Shown here: piece by piece, positions 18,901-27,226 of the stretch
How positions within the stretch are numbered: position 1 is the first letter of the stretch
Layout of the letters: each line of letters opens with the position of its first letter
From: Flavobacteriales bacterium
GTDB lineage: Bacteria; Bacteroidota; Bacteroidia; Flavobacteriales_F; PHOS-HE28
DNA length: 64,000 bases
Direction: 5' to 3'
NCBI GenBank assembly: GCA_020635715.1
Contig: JACJZG010000002.1
Span: 1 to 64,000 of the forward strand
Program-made: the position numbers and the translations under genes
Notes under the pieces: model-generated
Databases searched by the model: none
Told to the model about the DNA's origin: nothing
What the model saw: only the letters and a program-made list of their open reading frames with translations

Positions 18901-21073
18901 GGTGCTTGCGGCCCGGACCTGGAGGATGGATCCTGCGAACGAGCTGCGCGTGGGAGGGGACCACCTCGTTGCGGAACACTTCGAGCTTCGTGCGGGAGAT
19001 GAGGCGCTCTCGCTGCGCACGCGGGCGGGGACGCTTGAGGCCCTGTTCGACGGGTTCCGCATCGCCACGATCACGCGGATCATCAGCACGGAGGACTCGG
19101 TGCCCATCGCGGACGGTCGTATCGATGGTACGGTCCGGATCCCGCTGGAGAGGAAGCAGGGCCTTGAAGCCGATCTCACCATCGGGCAACTGAAGGTGCT
19201 GGGAACGGAGATCGGTACGCTGGACCTGCGCGCTGTGAGCACCGGCGCGGATAGGTTTCATGGCACGGCGCAGCTTACCAATTCTTACAACACGTTGGAT
19301 GCAACGGCGGACATCGCGCCAGGGGATGTCCATGCCCATGCGGAACTGGATCTTGGCGATATCGCATTCCTCAAGCCCTTCCTGAACCCCTACCTCTACG
19401 ACCTGCGCGGTGGTGTTTCCGGAACGCTGGACTACCGTGATCGATCCGGCCGTCAGGATATGGATGGACGATTGCACTTCCGGGGAACCGCTGTGGGTGT
19501 GGTGTTCACGGGCGCCACGTACACCCTGCAGGACGAGACGCTGTTGCTGAACGCCAGGGGCCTGCACTTCGATCGGTTCCAATTACGCGATAGCCTCGGT
19601 AACGTGTTCCGCCTGGATGGTGATGTGCGGGCTGCAGGACTGGTCGATCCCAACCTCGACCTCCGCATTCGGACGGATCGATTCCAGCTGATCGGAAGTA
19701 CGATCGAGCAGAACGAACGCTTCTACGGTGACCTGTTCGCCAGCATGGATATCCGGGTCAATGGGCCGGCCACACGGCCCAGTGCGCAGGGAGAGCTCGG
19801 TATCCTGGAAGGAACGGCGTTCAGTGTCGTGCTGCCGGGCAGCACCGTCGATCTTGTTTCCGCCGAAGGCATCGTGGTGTTCACCGATGACCTCTACGCC
19901 CCGGATACGCTACTGGTGGACGGTGATGCAGAGGCCCTGCGCGATTCCCTGGCCGCGCACCTGCCCGGCGTGGTGCTGGACCTTCGCGTGCGTGTGGACC
20001 GGTCCGCGCAGTTCGCGATCGTGCTCGATCCCGCCGCCGGGGACCAGGCAACCGTCAGCGGTTCTGCGGACCTGACGTTCCGGTATGCACCGGAAACCCC
20101 TATGTATCTCAGTGGCAGCTACACCGTGGAGAAGGGCGAGTATGCGCTTGACCTTTACGGACTGGTGAAGAAGCGCTTCACCCTGGCCAAAGGTGGAACG
20201 GTGCGGTGGACCGGCGATCCGGTGAAGGCCGAGATGGAGCTGCAGGCGCGCTACATCTCCGAGACCTCGCCCTATTCCCTTGTGGCGAGCACCAGCCCGG
20301 TCGCCGATATGGAACGCAACCGGCTGCAACAACCGCTGCCCTTCGCTGTGCTCATCAACATCGATGGGAGCATGAACGATCCGGATATCGGCTTCGGCCT
20401 TGATCTGGAAAGGCAGCTGCGCAACAGTTTCCCCAAGGTGGGTAATAAGCTGGATCACCTGAACGCACCGGGCAATGAGGAGGAGTTGAACCGTCAGGTG
20501 TTCGGCCTGCTTGTGCTCAACAGCTTCATTCAGGATGAAGGCAGTGGAGGGGCTCCCAGCAGTGGTATCGCCACCAGCGCCGCACGAAATTCGGTCAACG
20601 GCCTGCTCACCGACCAGATGAACAAGCTCACGGGTCGCTATCTGAAAGGGGTCGATATCTCCCTCGGGGTGAACACCTATGACCAGGCCAGTGGCAGCAA
20701 CACGTACCAGCGCACATCGGTGGATTACAAGGTGAGCAAACGCCTGCTGGATGATCGGTTGAGCTTCGAGGTGGGTGGAAGCGTGGGTGTGGACGAGCAG
20801 GATGCCCAGGTCAGCAATGTGAGCAGCACCCGCGCAGCGCAGTACGCCATCCTCTACGACCTCACGCGCGACGGACGCTTCCGCATCCGCGGTTTCCACG
20901 AGAACGCTTACGACCTCTACGATGGTGAGATCACCAACAGCGGAGTGGCCCTCATGTTCACCCGCGACTTCGAGGAGAACGAACGTGCCCGCACCAGGAA
21001 CCGGGAGAACGCCCGGCAACGGAAGGAGGCCGAAGAGGAACGTCGTGACCGGCAGGAGGAGCAGAAGCAATGA
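15995..21073 (+). CDS. tamB: Translocation and assembly module protein TamB (AsmA superfamily)
   Basis: The protein is about 1692 residues, with a cytoplasmic basic N-terminus, one membrane anchor (RLLLIPVLLLLLVAGLLYV) and a very long run of alternating beta-strands. It ends with the TamB/DUF490 C-terminal domain, including a GTVRWTGDP segment near 20200. The N-terminal part after the anchor has the AsmA-like LEHIALRFPVGLTLRGFHI pattern. TamB bridges the periplasm and is thought to move phospholipids and help outer-membrane assembly together with TamA. The ATG at 15995 is preferred to an in-frame TTG at 15962 because the latter overlaps the promoter-like element. Its stop overlaps the start of the next gene by 4 bases (ATGA), so the two are translationally coupled. 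Confidence 0.9.
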   Translation: MAVEADEQEERNGRPGPTRSPWQRLRYWSIRLLLIPVLLLLLVAGLLYVPAVQDLVRERAVAALQERIGTRVALEHIALRFPVGLTLRGFHIADEQADTLLSLGELKAQVSLTALWNKRIAIAGLSLSGVRANLEQNADSTFNFEHIINAFAGNDADPEAVDTTGGWTITADGISLQDIHYTMVMAPSQLDLDLRLEHLDLDLKEFDLDRMRFHGGELLVSGTSLRMTSAPRTPTPDTYPELIPPFPDLHIDLERAMLTDIRYHMGTVGAGDSLWVALEQGELEVEQLDLPHQRFHFSRIALVEARFGMLRTDTTATDASSDDPPWLDQNDGFRYFLRDFDIAADQLRITNSALAMHAGSIGEGAGPFDPHHVIVEDLDVKVDGIVANNEEVCADIRDLQARAVPGASTWKLSAEVMATPAMAHMNEVRVAWNDLVMRLSARAELGSLSSAYRSPHTVPLFASLEGQVDRTMWSELIGLLPMKIPRSHPIPEGVAFDLHANGTMQALDTVRASLRGDAGTTVRLSGRVNHLLDTRRLSYDLRIEPFEMGDGVRSIARTFVPPGTLLPARLALNAVVKGSMEEVEGAVDLHSDLGDLHGPFALRGLDRAFPDAVTIDWHATDLAMARILGDTSLKRADVHLEAEVKDLNSAQRRGWLQMSSARLGLGNDEADTLTLRADVRGDSMQVIGRVRSVPVAFELVAAGLWPVGNDSLSADLDLLLEHADLMALGLMQHPLNVGGDWHGHAAIDTSGHGSVSLIMDSTRLQSGTKRFLFKELRAQAMLGMDSTAATIESDALDLAFSANVPVDTLLERIRAKAASFLTTDTLHHKGGGERFDLAVELERTEWLTGLLVPELQAIELERLEAHYDGDADELAAALVLPHLRYDSIQVDGAEVNINARGADLNASLAAQRMEMGPYHVAGTAITANGSGGDINAQMRIAEGETEQYRISAQVTKDGAERMVRFDQEQVLAARTWRMDPANELRVGGDHLVAEHFELRAGDEALSLRTRAGTLEALFDGFRIATITRIISTEDSVPIADGRIDGTVRIPLERKQGLEADLTIGQLKVLGTEIGTLDLRAVSTGADRFHGTAQLTNSYNTLDATADIAPGDVHAHAELDLGDIAFLKPFLNPYLYDLRGGVSGTLDYRDRSGRQDMDGRLHFRGTAVGVVFTGATYTLQDETLLLNARGLHFDRFQLRDSLGNVFRLDGDVRAAGLVDPNLDLRIRTDRFQLIGSTIEQNERFYGDLFASMDIRVNGPATRPSAQGELGILEGTAFSVVLPGSTVDLVSAEGIVVFTDDLYAPDTLLVDGDAEALRDSLAAHLPGVVLDLRVRVDRSAQFAIVLDPAAGDQATVSGSADLTFRYAPETPMYLSGSYTVEKGEYALDLYGLVKKRFTLAKGGTVRWTGDPVKAEMELQARYISETSPYSLVASTSPVADMERNRLQQPLPFAVLINIDGSMNDPDIGFGLDLERQLRNSFPKVGNKLDHLNAPGNEEELNRQVFGLLVLNSFIQDEGSGGAPSSGIATSAARNSVNGLLTDQMNKLTGRYLKGVDISLGVNTYDQASGSNTYQRTSVDYKVSKRLLDDRLSFEVGGSVGVDEQDAQVSNVSSTRAAQYAILYDLTRDGRFRIRGFHENAYDLYDGEITNSGVALMFTRDFEENERARTRNRENARQRKEAEEERRDRQEEQKQ

Positions 21074-23367
21074 GGACGCTGCACATATATCCGATCCTTG
21101 GCGCGATGTTTCTGGCCGGATGCACGGGCTTGAAACATGCCACGGAGGAACGTCCCTTGTTCACTGGTCATACCATCATCTTTCAAGAGCCACCAGAGGC
21201 GGATGCCAGCGCCGCGCAACGGGAGTTGGAAGGGGTGGTGACCCCACCGCCGAACGAAGGCTTCCTCGGCATGCGCCCTTTGGTGGCGCTGTACAATTCG
21301 ACCAAGGAACCGAAGCGCCAAGGCAAGGGTCTGCGGCACGTGCTCAAGTACAAGATCGCGACCCCACCGGTCTATCTGGACGACGTGCCGCTTGACGAGA
21401 TCGATGCCGCCATGACCAATCGCATGAACAACCGGGGTTATTTCCAGGCGGCAACGGTGCACGAGGTGCTGCGGAAGGGCCGCCGTGCCGAGGTGGTGTT
21501 CACCGTAACGCCCGGAAGGGTGCACCGCCTCCGCAACATCCTGTATGCGGATAGTGTGCTGGCATCGGAGGACAGCCTCCGTCATGAGATCCGCCGGTCG
21601 CAGTCCAGGTCGCTCCTCCAGCCTGGGGAACCCTATCACCTGGACGCCTTGGTGCGTGAGCGCTTGCGTGTGGCCGAACACCTGCGCAACGTGGGGTGGT
21701 ACCGCATGAACGAAGGCCTCCTGGAGTTCGCCGCGGACACCAGCCAGGGCGACCATCAAGTGGATATCCGCCTGCGGGTGAAGCGGACAGCCTTGGAGGT
21801 GGAACGCGCGCGTTACACCGTGGGCCATGTGTTCGTTCATGGCGATCATGATGCGCTGTTGCCGGCCTCGGATACGACCATGGTGGACAGCCTCGGCTAC
21901 GTCGACTACCTGGGCATGTACCGGCCCACCACCATCACGCGCGGGGTCTTCCTGCAACCAGGGCGTCATTATTCCCAACGCCGCGTGGACCTGACCCGGC
22001 GATACCTCTCCAGTTACGGCGTGTTCAATTCGGTGAGCATCGACTTCACCGACGATAGCTTGCGTCGCGGGGTGCTCGATGCGGATGTGTTCATCACTCC
22101 GCAGCAACGTTTCTCCCTCTTCACGGAGCTCAATGCGATCAGCAAGAGCAACAGCTTCGCCGGACCGGGTATAAAGGTGGGCTGGAAGGACCGCGACCTT
22201 TTCCGGGGCGCGGAGGTGTTGACCGCCGATATCAATGGTCGCTTTGAGACGCAGGTCGCCGGAGCAGGTCAGGGGACCAACGCGTATGAGATCGGAGCCA
22301 AGATCGGTCTTGCGGTGCCGAGGCTTCTGCTGCCCGGGAGGTTGCGTGCGGTACGGGATCAAACTCCCACCACGCGTGCCGATGTCGGCTACGGATTGTT
22401 CCGGCGGATCGGCCTTTACGGGTTGGAGTCCGTGAACCTCGGCTATGGGTATGTCTTCCGGCCGGACCGGCGCTCTTGGCATGATGTGCGACTGCCCGAT
22501 GTGAGCTACAACAACCTGTACTACGCGAGCGACGAGTTCAACGCCTTCCTCAACGCGAACCCGGCCATCCGACGCAGCTTCGACGAGCAGTTCATCATCG
22601 GGGTGGGTTACACCTATACCCATACCGATCAACGGGGGCCGAACGACCGCTCCTACTGGCTGTACAGCCTGGGCTTCGATGAGGGCGGCGCGATCACCTC
22701 GGCGATCTTCAAGGCCACACAGGGTGCCCGTCCGGAGGAAGGTTACCTCCTGTTCGGCGAGCGGTTCTCGCAATACATCCGCTTCCGTGCGGAGGGACGT
22801 TGGTCACAGGCCATTGGTGGCGGCGGTTCCCTGTTGGCGATGCGCGTCCTTGCCGCCAGCGCCACACCCTATGGCAACAGCTCCTCCGTGCCTTATGTGA
22901 AGCAGTTCTTCAGCGGTGGGGCGAACAGCCTGCGCGCCTTCCGCGCTCGCAGCGTGGGGCCGGGCACCTATGATCCGTCGCTCCAGAGCGATGGCGCCAA
23001 CGATGGACGTTTCCTGGTGGATCAAGTGGGCGACATCAAGTTCGAGCTGAACCTGGAGTACCGCTTTCCCATCTCCGGCATCGTGAAAGGAGCGCTCTTC
23101 TCCGATGCGGGCAATGTCTGGCTGCAACGGGATGATGCCCAGCGACCCGGTGGAGCTTTCCGGGCGCGCCATGCGCTGGATGAACTCGCGGTGGGTGCAG
23201 GATTCGGACTGCGGATCGATCCCGAAGTGATCGTGATCCGCTTCGACCTGGCCACCCCGCTTCGCCGACCAGACCTGCCACAAGGGGATCGCTGGGTCTT
23301 CGACGACCAGCGCCCGCGGGTACTGGACAACATGATCCTGAACATCGCAATAGGGTACCCGTTCTGA
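21070..23367 (+). CDS. tamL: TamL: lipoprotein form of the TamA/BamA outer-membrane assembly factor
   Basis: The 765-residue protein has a lipoprotein signal (MRTLHIYPILGAMFLAGC, lipobox LAGC, Cys18). POTRA-like repeats follow in roughly residues 90-400, including VPLDEIDAAMTNRMNNRGYF, and then a 16-strand Omp85 barrel. The barrel ends FDLATPLRR...ILNIAIGYPF with a terminal aromatic residue, and the RGF-loop region reads SLRAFRARSVGPG. In Bacteroidota the TamA partner of TamB is a lipidated protein, TamL; the overlap with tamB identifies it. It should insert substrates or lipids into the outer membrane with TamB. No separate promoter is visible. Confidence 0.9.
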   Translation: MRTLHIYPILGAMFLAGCTGLKHATEERPLFTGHTIIFQEPPEADASAAQRELEGVVTPPPNEGFLGMRPLVALYNSTKEPKRQGKGLRHVLKYKIATPPVYLDDVPLDEIDAAMTNRMNNRGYFQAATVHEVLRKGRRAEVVFTVTPGRVHRLRNILYADSVLASEDSLRHEIRRSQSRSLLQPGEPYHLDALVRERLRVAEHLRNVGWYRMNEGLLEFAADTSQGDHQVDIRLRVKRTALEVERARYTVGHVFVHGDHDALLPASDTTMVDSLGYVDYLGMYRPTTITRGVFLQPGRHYSQRRVDLTRRYLSSYGVFNSVSIDFTDDSLRRGVLDADVFITPQQRFSLFTELNAISKSNSFAGPGIKVGWKDRDLFRGAEVLTADINGRFETQVAGAGQGTNAYEIGAKIGLAVPRLLLPGRLRAVRDQTPTTRADVGYGLFRRIGLYGLESVNLGYGYVFRPDRRSWHDVRLPDVSYNNLYYASDEFNAFLNANPAIRRSFDEQFIIGVGYTYTHTDQRGPNDRSYWLYSLGFDEGGAITSAIFKATQGARPEEGYLLFGERFSQYIRFRAEGRWSQAIGGGGSLLAMRVLAASATPYGNSSSVPYVKQFFSGGANSLRAFRARSVGPGTYDPSLQSDGANDGRFLVDQVGDIKFELNLEYRFPISGIVKGALFSDAGNVWLQRDDAQRPGGAFRARHALDELAVGAGFGLRIDPEVIVIRFDLATPLRRPDLPQGDRWVFDDQRPRVLDNMILNIAIGYPF

Positions 23368-23390
23368 GCGAGGTGACCATCTTTGCAGCC

Positions 23391-23954
23391 ATGCAACTCA
23401 CCATCCGTAACATGGTCTGCGACCGCTGCAAGGCGGCGGTAACGCGCCTGCTCGACGAGCAGGGGATGTCGCCTTCGCGTGTGGACCTCGGTGAAGTTGA
23501 ACTGACACAGGATGCCGATGCGGAGCAATTGGATCAGCTGCAAGCCGCGCTGCGCGCACAAGGCTTCGACCTTGTGCTGGATCATGATGCGCAGGTGATC
23601 AACAAGGTGAAGGCGGAGATCGTGCGCCGAATACATCACGGTGCCGACGGCCGCGTGGACCTGGCTGCGATGGTACGCGAGACCGTTCACCGTGAGCTCT
23701 CATCGGTGAGCAAGCTCTTCTCCGAGGTGGAGGGCATCACCTTGGAGCAATACTTCCTGCTGCAACGCTTGGAGCGCGTGAAGGAGCTGATCCGCTACGG
23801 CGAGATGACCTTCTCGGAGATCGCCTTCGCCACGGGCTTCAGCAGCGCCGCGCACCTGAGCGCGCAGTTCAAGCAGCTCACGGGCATGACCCCCACCGCC
23901 TTCAGGAAGCTTGCGCATCCGGCGCGCACCCCGCTGGATAAGGTGGGCTCGTAG
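23391..23954 (+). CDS. AraC-type regulator with N-terminal HMA-like metal domain
   Basis: The 187-residue protein begins with an HMA/ferredoxin-like domain carrying a CxxC metal site (MVCDRCKAAV, C10 and C13). It ends in an AraC double helix-turn-helix (about 85-180: FSEVEGITLEQYFLLQRLERVKELI, shown in part, then ATGFSSAAHLSAQFKQLTGMTP). A metal-sensing activator is inferred: Cu or a similar soft metal bound at the Cys pair would alter DNA binding. The start at 23391 follows a CATCTTTG minus-7-like box by 5 bases. It heads six co-directional copper genes and is the likely regulator of that island; a dyad at 23988-24002 before the second gene may be its target. Bacteroidota encode similar small regulators beside copper exporters. 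Confidence 0.85.
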   Translation: MQLTIRNMVCDRCKAAVTRLLDEQGMSPSRVDLGEVELTQDADAEQLDQLQAALRAQGFDLVLDHDAQVINKVKAEIVRRIHHGADGRVDLAAMVRETVHRELSSVSKLFSEVEGITLEQYFLLQRLERVKELIRYGEMTFSEIAFATGFSSAAHLSAQFKQLTGMTPTAFRKLAHPARTPLDKVGS

Positions 23955-23987
23955 TCCGATGTAAGTCTTTTCCGGAAGGGTATAAGG

Positions 23988-24015
23988 TCACGGGGTCCGT
24001 GAGTTCAGTGCTTTG
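23988..24015 (+). promoter_or_regulatory. Dyad and minus-7-like box upstream of the copper chaperone gene
   Basis: TCACGG and CCGTGA (23988-23993 and 23997-24002) form a 6-base dyad around GGT. A TGCTTTG box (24009-24015) follows, 20 bases before the ATG at 24036. The arrangement suggests an operator overlapping the upstream promoter region, possibly bound by the HMA-AraC regulator encoded just before. Confidence 0.35.
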
Positions 24016-24035
24016 TACCGTCAAGCACGAACACC

Positions 24036-24284
24036 ATGAGCACTCCAGGCAACGATACCGCTTCAACTGTCACCTACCGCTTCGTCACCACGGGCATCAC
24101 CTGCGCCGGTTGCGCCAACAAGGCGAGTTCCATCCTGAACAGCCTCCGCGGCGTGGTGAGCGCCCGCGTGGACGATGTGACCAACACCGCGGAGATCGAA
24201 GTGGTCCGCGATATGCTCACCTTCGAGGACCTGCTGGCCGCGCTCAGGCCCGCCGGTTATGGCCTCGTTCCCGAAGCGGCTTAA
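24036..24284 (+). CDS. Heavy-metal-associated (HMA) domain protein, copper chaperone-like
   Basis: The 82-residue cytosolic protein is essentially one HMA domain. A metal-binding ITCAGCANK loop (Cys pair about residues 23 and 26) is followed by the usual beta-alpha-beta pattern (VVSARVDDVTNTAEIEV...LLAALRPAGYGL). CopZ-like proteins hand Cu(I) to a P1B ATPase, here the product of the next gene, which starts 12 bases after this stop. Because CopA's own first HMA domain has lost a cysteine, this free domain may supply the missing metal donor. Confidence 0.9.
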   Translation: MSTPGNDTASTVTYRFVTTGITCAGCANKASSILNSLRGVVSARVDDVTNTAEIEVVRDMLTFEDLLAALRPAGYGLVPEAA

Positions 24285-24296
24285 CAAGGCAATGCC

Positions 24297-26723
24297 ATGA
24301 AAACCGAAGTCACCGCCATCAAGCTCCCCATCGAAGGCATGGACAGCGAGCATTGCGCGCTGATCGTGGACAAGGCCGTGGGCGCCGTACCCGAGGTGAA
24401 ACAGCACCGTGTGGAGCTGAACAACCGTGTCGCGGTGCTCAGCAGCGATCGGCCGGTGGAAGCCGTGCAGCATGCCGTGCGGTCCATCAAGGACAACGGC
24501 TACGACGTGCCCACGGTGAAGCGCACCATCCCCGTGACCGGCATGACCTGCGCGAGCTGCGTGGCCAGCGTGGAGAGCATGCTGCTGGCCACACCGGGTG
24601 TGCTGAAAGCCGCCGTGAACCTCGCCACGAACACGGTGCAGGTCCAATACGTCCCTGGCGTGATCGATGAGCGCGGCATGCGCAAGGTGGTCCAGGGCAT
24701 CGGTTACGATCTGGTGATCGAGCAGGAGCAGGGGGCCACCACCGATATCGAGGGTATCCAGCGCGAGCGCATGCGTTCCCTGAAGCAGCGCCTCATCGCA
24801 TCCATCGTGTTGAGCGTGCCGCTGGTGATCATCGGCATGCTCCTGATGCATGCGCCCTGGGCCAACTTCACCATGTGGCTGCTGGCCACGCCGGTGGTCC
24901 TCGTCTTCGGCCGGCAGTTCTTCATCAACGCGTGGAAGCAGGCACGGCACCGAAGCGCCAACATGGATACGCTCGTGGCGCTCAGCACCGGCGTGGCCTA
25001 CCTCTTCAGCGTCTTCAATACCATGTATCCGGCATTCTGGACCGCACGTGGACAGGAGCCGCACGTGTACTTCGAGGCGGCTGCCGTGGTCATCACCTTC
25101 ATCCTGCTCGGCAAATTCCTGGAGGAGCGCGCCAAGGCAGGCACCAGCAGCGCCATCAAGAAGCTGATGGGCCTGCGACCGAACTCGGTGCACCGTGTGA
25201 AGGCGGACGGTAGCACCGAGCAGGTGCCGATCGCCGAGGTGGATGTGGATGACGTGCTGCTCGTGCGTCCCGGCGAGAGCATCGCGGTGGACGGCGAGGT
25301 GATCGAAGGCGAGAGCTACGTGGACGAGAGCATGATCAGCGGCGAGCCTGTACCTGTGGCGAAGGTTGAAGGCGCGGCGCTGCTTGCCGGCACGATCAAC
25401 CAGAAGGGCAGCTTGATGATGCGCGCGAAGAAGGTCGGCGAGGGAACGCTCCTTGCGCAGATCGTACGCGCGGTGCAGGAGGCGCAAGGCAGCAAGGCGC
25501 CCGTCCAACAACTGGTGGACAGGATCGCGGCGGTCTTCGTACCCATCGTCATCGGCATCTCCGTGATCAGCGCCATCGTATGGTGGGTGCTGGGCGGCGA
25601 ACATGCTTTCACGCAAGGACTGCTCGCACTCGTCACCGTGCTGGTGATCGCCTGCCCTTGCGCGCTGGGTCTCGCCACGCCGACGGCCATCATGGCGGGC
25701 ATGGGCAAGGGCGCTGAGAACGGCATCCTCATCAAGGACGCCGAGAGCCTGGAGTTATCAAGAAAGATCACCGCCATCGTTGTGGACAAGACAGGAACCA
25801 TCACCGAAGGCAAGCCCGAAGTGGTGGAAGCCCTCGGCCTCGATGACACCGAGGCGGCATCCGCGCTGCTGGCCATCGAAACGCGCTCGGAACATCCGCT
25901 GGCGGAAGCCGTCACGCGCCATCTGCATCACGCCGGTATCCATCATGCGCCCACGATGACCCATTTCGAGAGCATCACGGGCAAAGGCGTGAAGGCCACC
26001 GTGAATGGCAACACCTGGCTGGTGGGCAGTCAGCGCCTTATGGAGGAGAGTGGCATCCGCATCGAGGCCCGCTTCCGCGAGCAGGAGCGCAAATGGCAGG
26101 AAGCCGCGCACACCGTCATCTGGCTCGCCGATGCGCAGCAAGTCCGCGCGGCCGTGGCCATTGCCGATCGCATCAAGCCGTCAGCCAAGGAAGCGATCTC
26201 GCGCCTGAAGAATGAGGGCATCGCCGTGTACATGCAGACCGGCGATTCCCGCCGCACCGCGCAGGCCGTGGCGCAGCAGGTGGGCATCGAGCACTTCCGC
26301 AGCGAGGTACTGCCCAAGGACAAGGCCGCCTTCGTCGCTTCACTTCAGCAGCAGGGCCAGGTGGTGGCCATGGTTGGCGACGGAATCAACGACAGCGAAG
26401 CGCTCGCCAAGGCCGACGTCAGCATCGCGATGGGCAAGGGGAGTGACATCGCCATGGACGTGGCGCGCATGACGCTCATCAGCACCGACCTTAACACCAT
26501 CCCGCGCGCCATCACCCTTTCGCGCAAGACGGTTTCGCTCATCCGCCAGAACCTCTTTTGGGCCTTCATCTACAACATCATCGGCATCCCCATCGCCGCA
26601 GGCGTGCTCTATCCCATCAACGGTTACCTGCTAAATCCCATGATCGCCGGTGCGGCCATGGCCTTCAGCAGCGTGAGCGTGGTGAGCAACAGTCTCCGGT
26701 TGAAGTGGGCGAGGTTGGAATGA
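24297..26723 (+). CDS. copA: Copper-exporting P1B-type ATPase CopA
   Basis: The 808-residue P-type ATPase has two N-terminal HMA domains. The first has the loop GMDSEHC, lacking the first Cys; the second has the intact GMTCASC near residue 85. The membrane metal site is CPC in IACPCALGLATPT near 453, the phosphorylation motif DKTGT is near 496, the HP motif is in SEHPLAEA near 540 and the hinge is GDGIND near 693. It exports Cu(I) from cytosol to periplasm at the cost of ATP. It is flanked by the HMA chaperone upstream and periplasmic copper-handling proteins downstream, so the whole set makes one detoxification pathway. Confidence 0.96.
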   Translation: MKTEVTAIKLPIEGMDSEHCALIVDKAVGAVPEVKQHRVELNNRVAVLSSDRPVEAVQHAVRSIKDNGYDVPTVKRTIPVTGMTCASCVASVESMLLATPGVLKAAVNLATNTVQVQYVPGVIDERGMRKVVQGIGYDLVIEQEQGATTDIEGIQRERMRSLKQRLIASIVLSVPLVIIGMLLMHAPWANFTMWLLATPVVLVFGRQFFINAWKQARHRSANMDTLVALSTGVAYLFSVFNTMYPAFWTARGQEPHVYFEAAAVVITFILLGKFLEERAKAGTSSAIKKLMGLRPNSVHRVKADGSTEQVPIAEVDVDDVLLVRPGESIAVDGEVIEGESYVDESMISGEPVPVAKVEGAALLAGTINQKGSLMMRAKKVGEGTLLAQIVRAVQEAQGSKAPVQQLVDRIAAVFVPIVIGISVISAIVWWVLGGEHAFTQGLLALVTVLVIACPCALGLATPTAIMAGMGKGAENGILIKDAESLELSRKITAIVVDKTGTITEGKPEVVEALGLDDTEAASALLAIETRSEHPLAEAVTRHLHHAGIHHAPTMTHFESITGKGVKATVNGNTWLVGSQRLMEESGIRIEARFREQERKWQEAAHTVIWLADAQQVRAAVAIADRIKPSAKEAISRLKNEGIAVYMQTGDSRRTAQAVAQQVGIEHFRSEVLPKDKAAFVASLQQQGQVVAMVGDGINDSEALAKADVSIAMGKGSDIAMDVARMTLISTDLNTIPRAITLSRKTVSLIRQNLFWAFIYNIIGIPIAAGVLYPINGYLLNPMIAGAAMAFSSVSVVSNSLRLKWARLE

Positions 26724-26759
26724 TCACTGCATCATGATCCGGATGCAAACCACACGACC

Positions 26760-27212
26760 ATGGAACACTCACCCTACCCCAAGTTCTTCCTCATGCTGGC
26801 GATCTCGTTCGTCATCATGTATGCCGTGATGTTCCTGAACGTGGCGGACAGCGGTCACATTCGGCTGAGCCTGACGCGTACCTACATGGCACTGCTGATG
26901 GTGGCGCCGATGGCGTGGCTCATGCTGGTCATGATGGGGCATATGTACCCCGATCGCGCCCGGAACCGCGCCATCGCGATCGGCGCCGCGCTCGTCTTCG
27001 TGCTCGCGCTCGTGGGCCTGCGCACGCAGGTTCCCATCGGCGATGCCCAGTACATGAAGGCGATGATCCCGCACCATTCCTCCGCCATCCTCACCAGTCG
27101 CAATGCGAGCATCAACGATCCGCGCGTCCGCGACCTGGCCGACCGCATCATCGAGGCCCAGGTGAGGGAGATCGCGGAGATGGATTCACTCCTCAAGCAA
27201 CTCGACCATTGA
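26760..27212 (+). CDS. Membrane protein with DUF305-like His/Met motif
   Basis: The 150-residue protein has three hydrophobic segments (about 8-27, 39-61 and 70-87). An extracytoplasmic C-terminal helix region with the DUF305 signature (YMKAMIPHHSSAILTSRNA) and a terminal amphipathic helix (RIIEAQVREIAEMDSLLKQL) follows. DUF305 proteins are frequent in copper-resistance loci, and the His-His-Ser and Met residues suggest metal contact, but the biochemical role is not established. The gene lies between copA and the HMA-DUF3347 lipoprotein on the same strand, so a part in periplasmic copper handling is inferred. Confidence 0.85.
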   Translation: MEHSPYPKFFLMLAISFVIMYAVMFLNVADSGHIRLSLTRTYMALLMVAPMAWLMLVMMGHMYPDRARNRAIAIGAALVFVLALVGLRTQVPIGDAQYMKAMIPHHSSAILTSRNASINDPRVRDLADRIIEAQVREIAEMDSLLKQLDH

Positions 27213-27226
27213 ACCAGAACACCACC

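Noticed and set aside
20917..22773. Long minus-strand open frame (618 codons) opposite tamL
   Set aside because: It shows no domain pattern and is antisense to a well-supported Omp85-type gene.
24063..25616. Histidine-rich minus-strand frame opposite copA, tempting as a metal-binding protein
   Set aside because: The His-rich text arises from the reverse complement of GTG/ATG-rich codons in copA; there is no start signal or family match.
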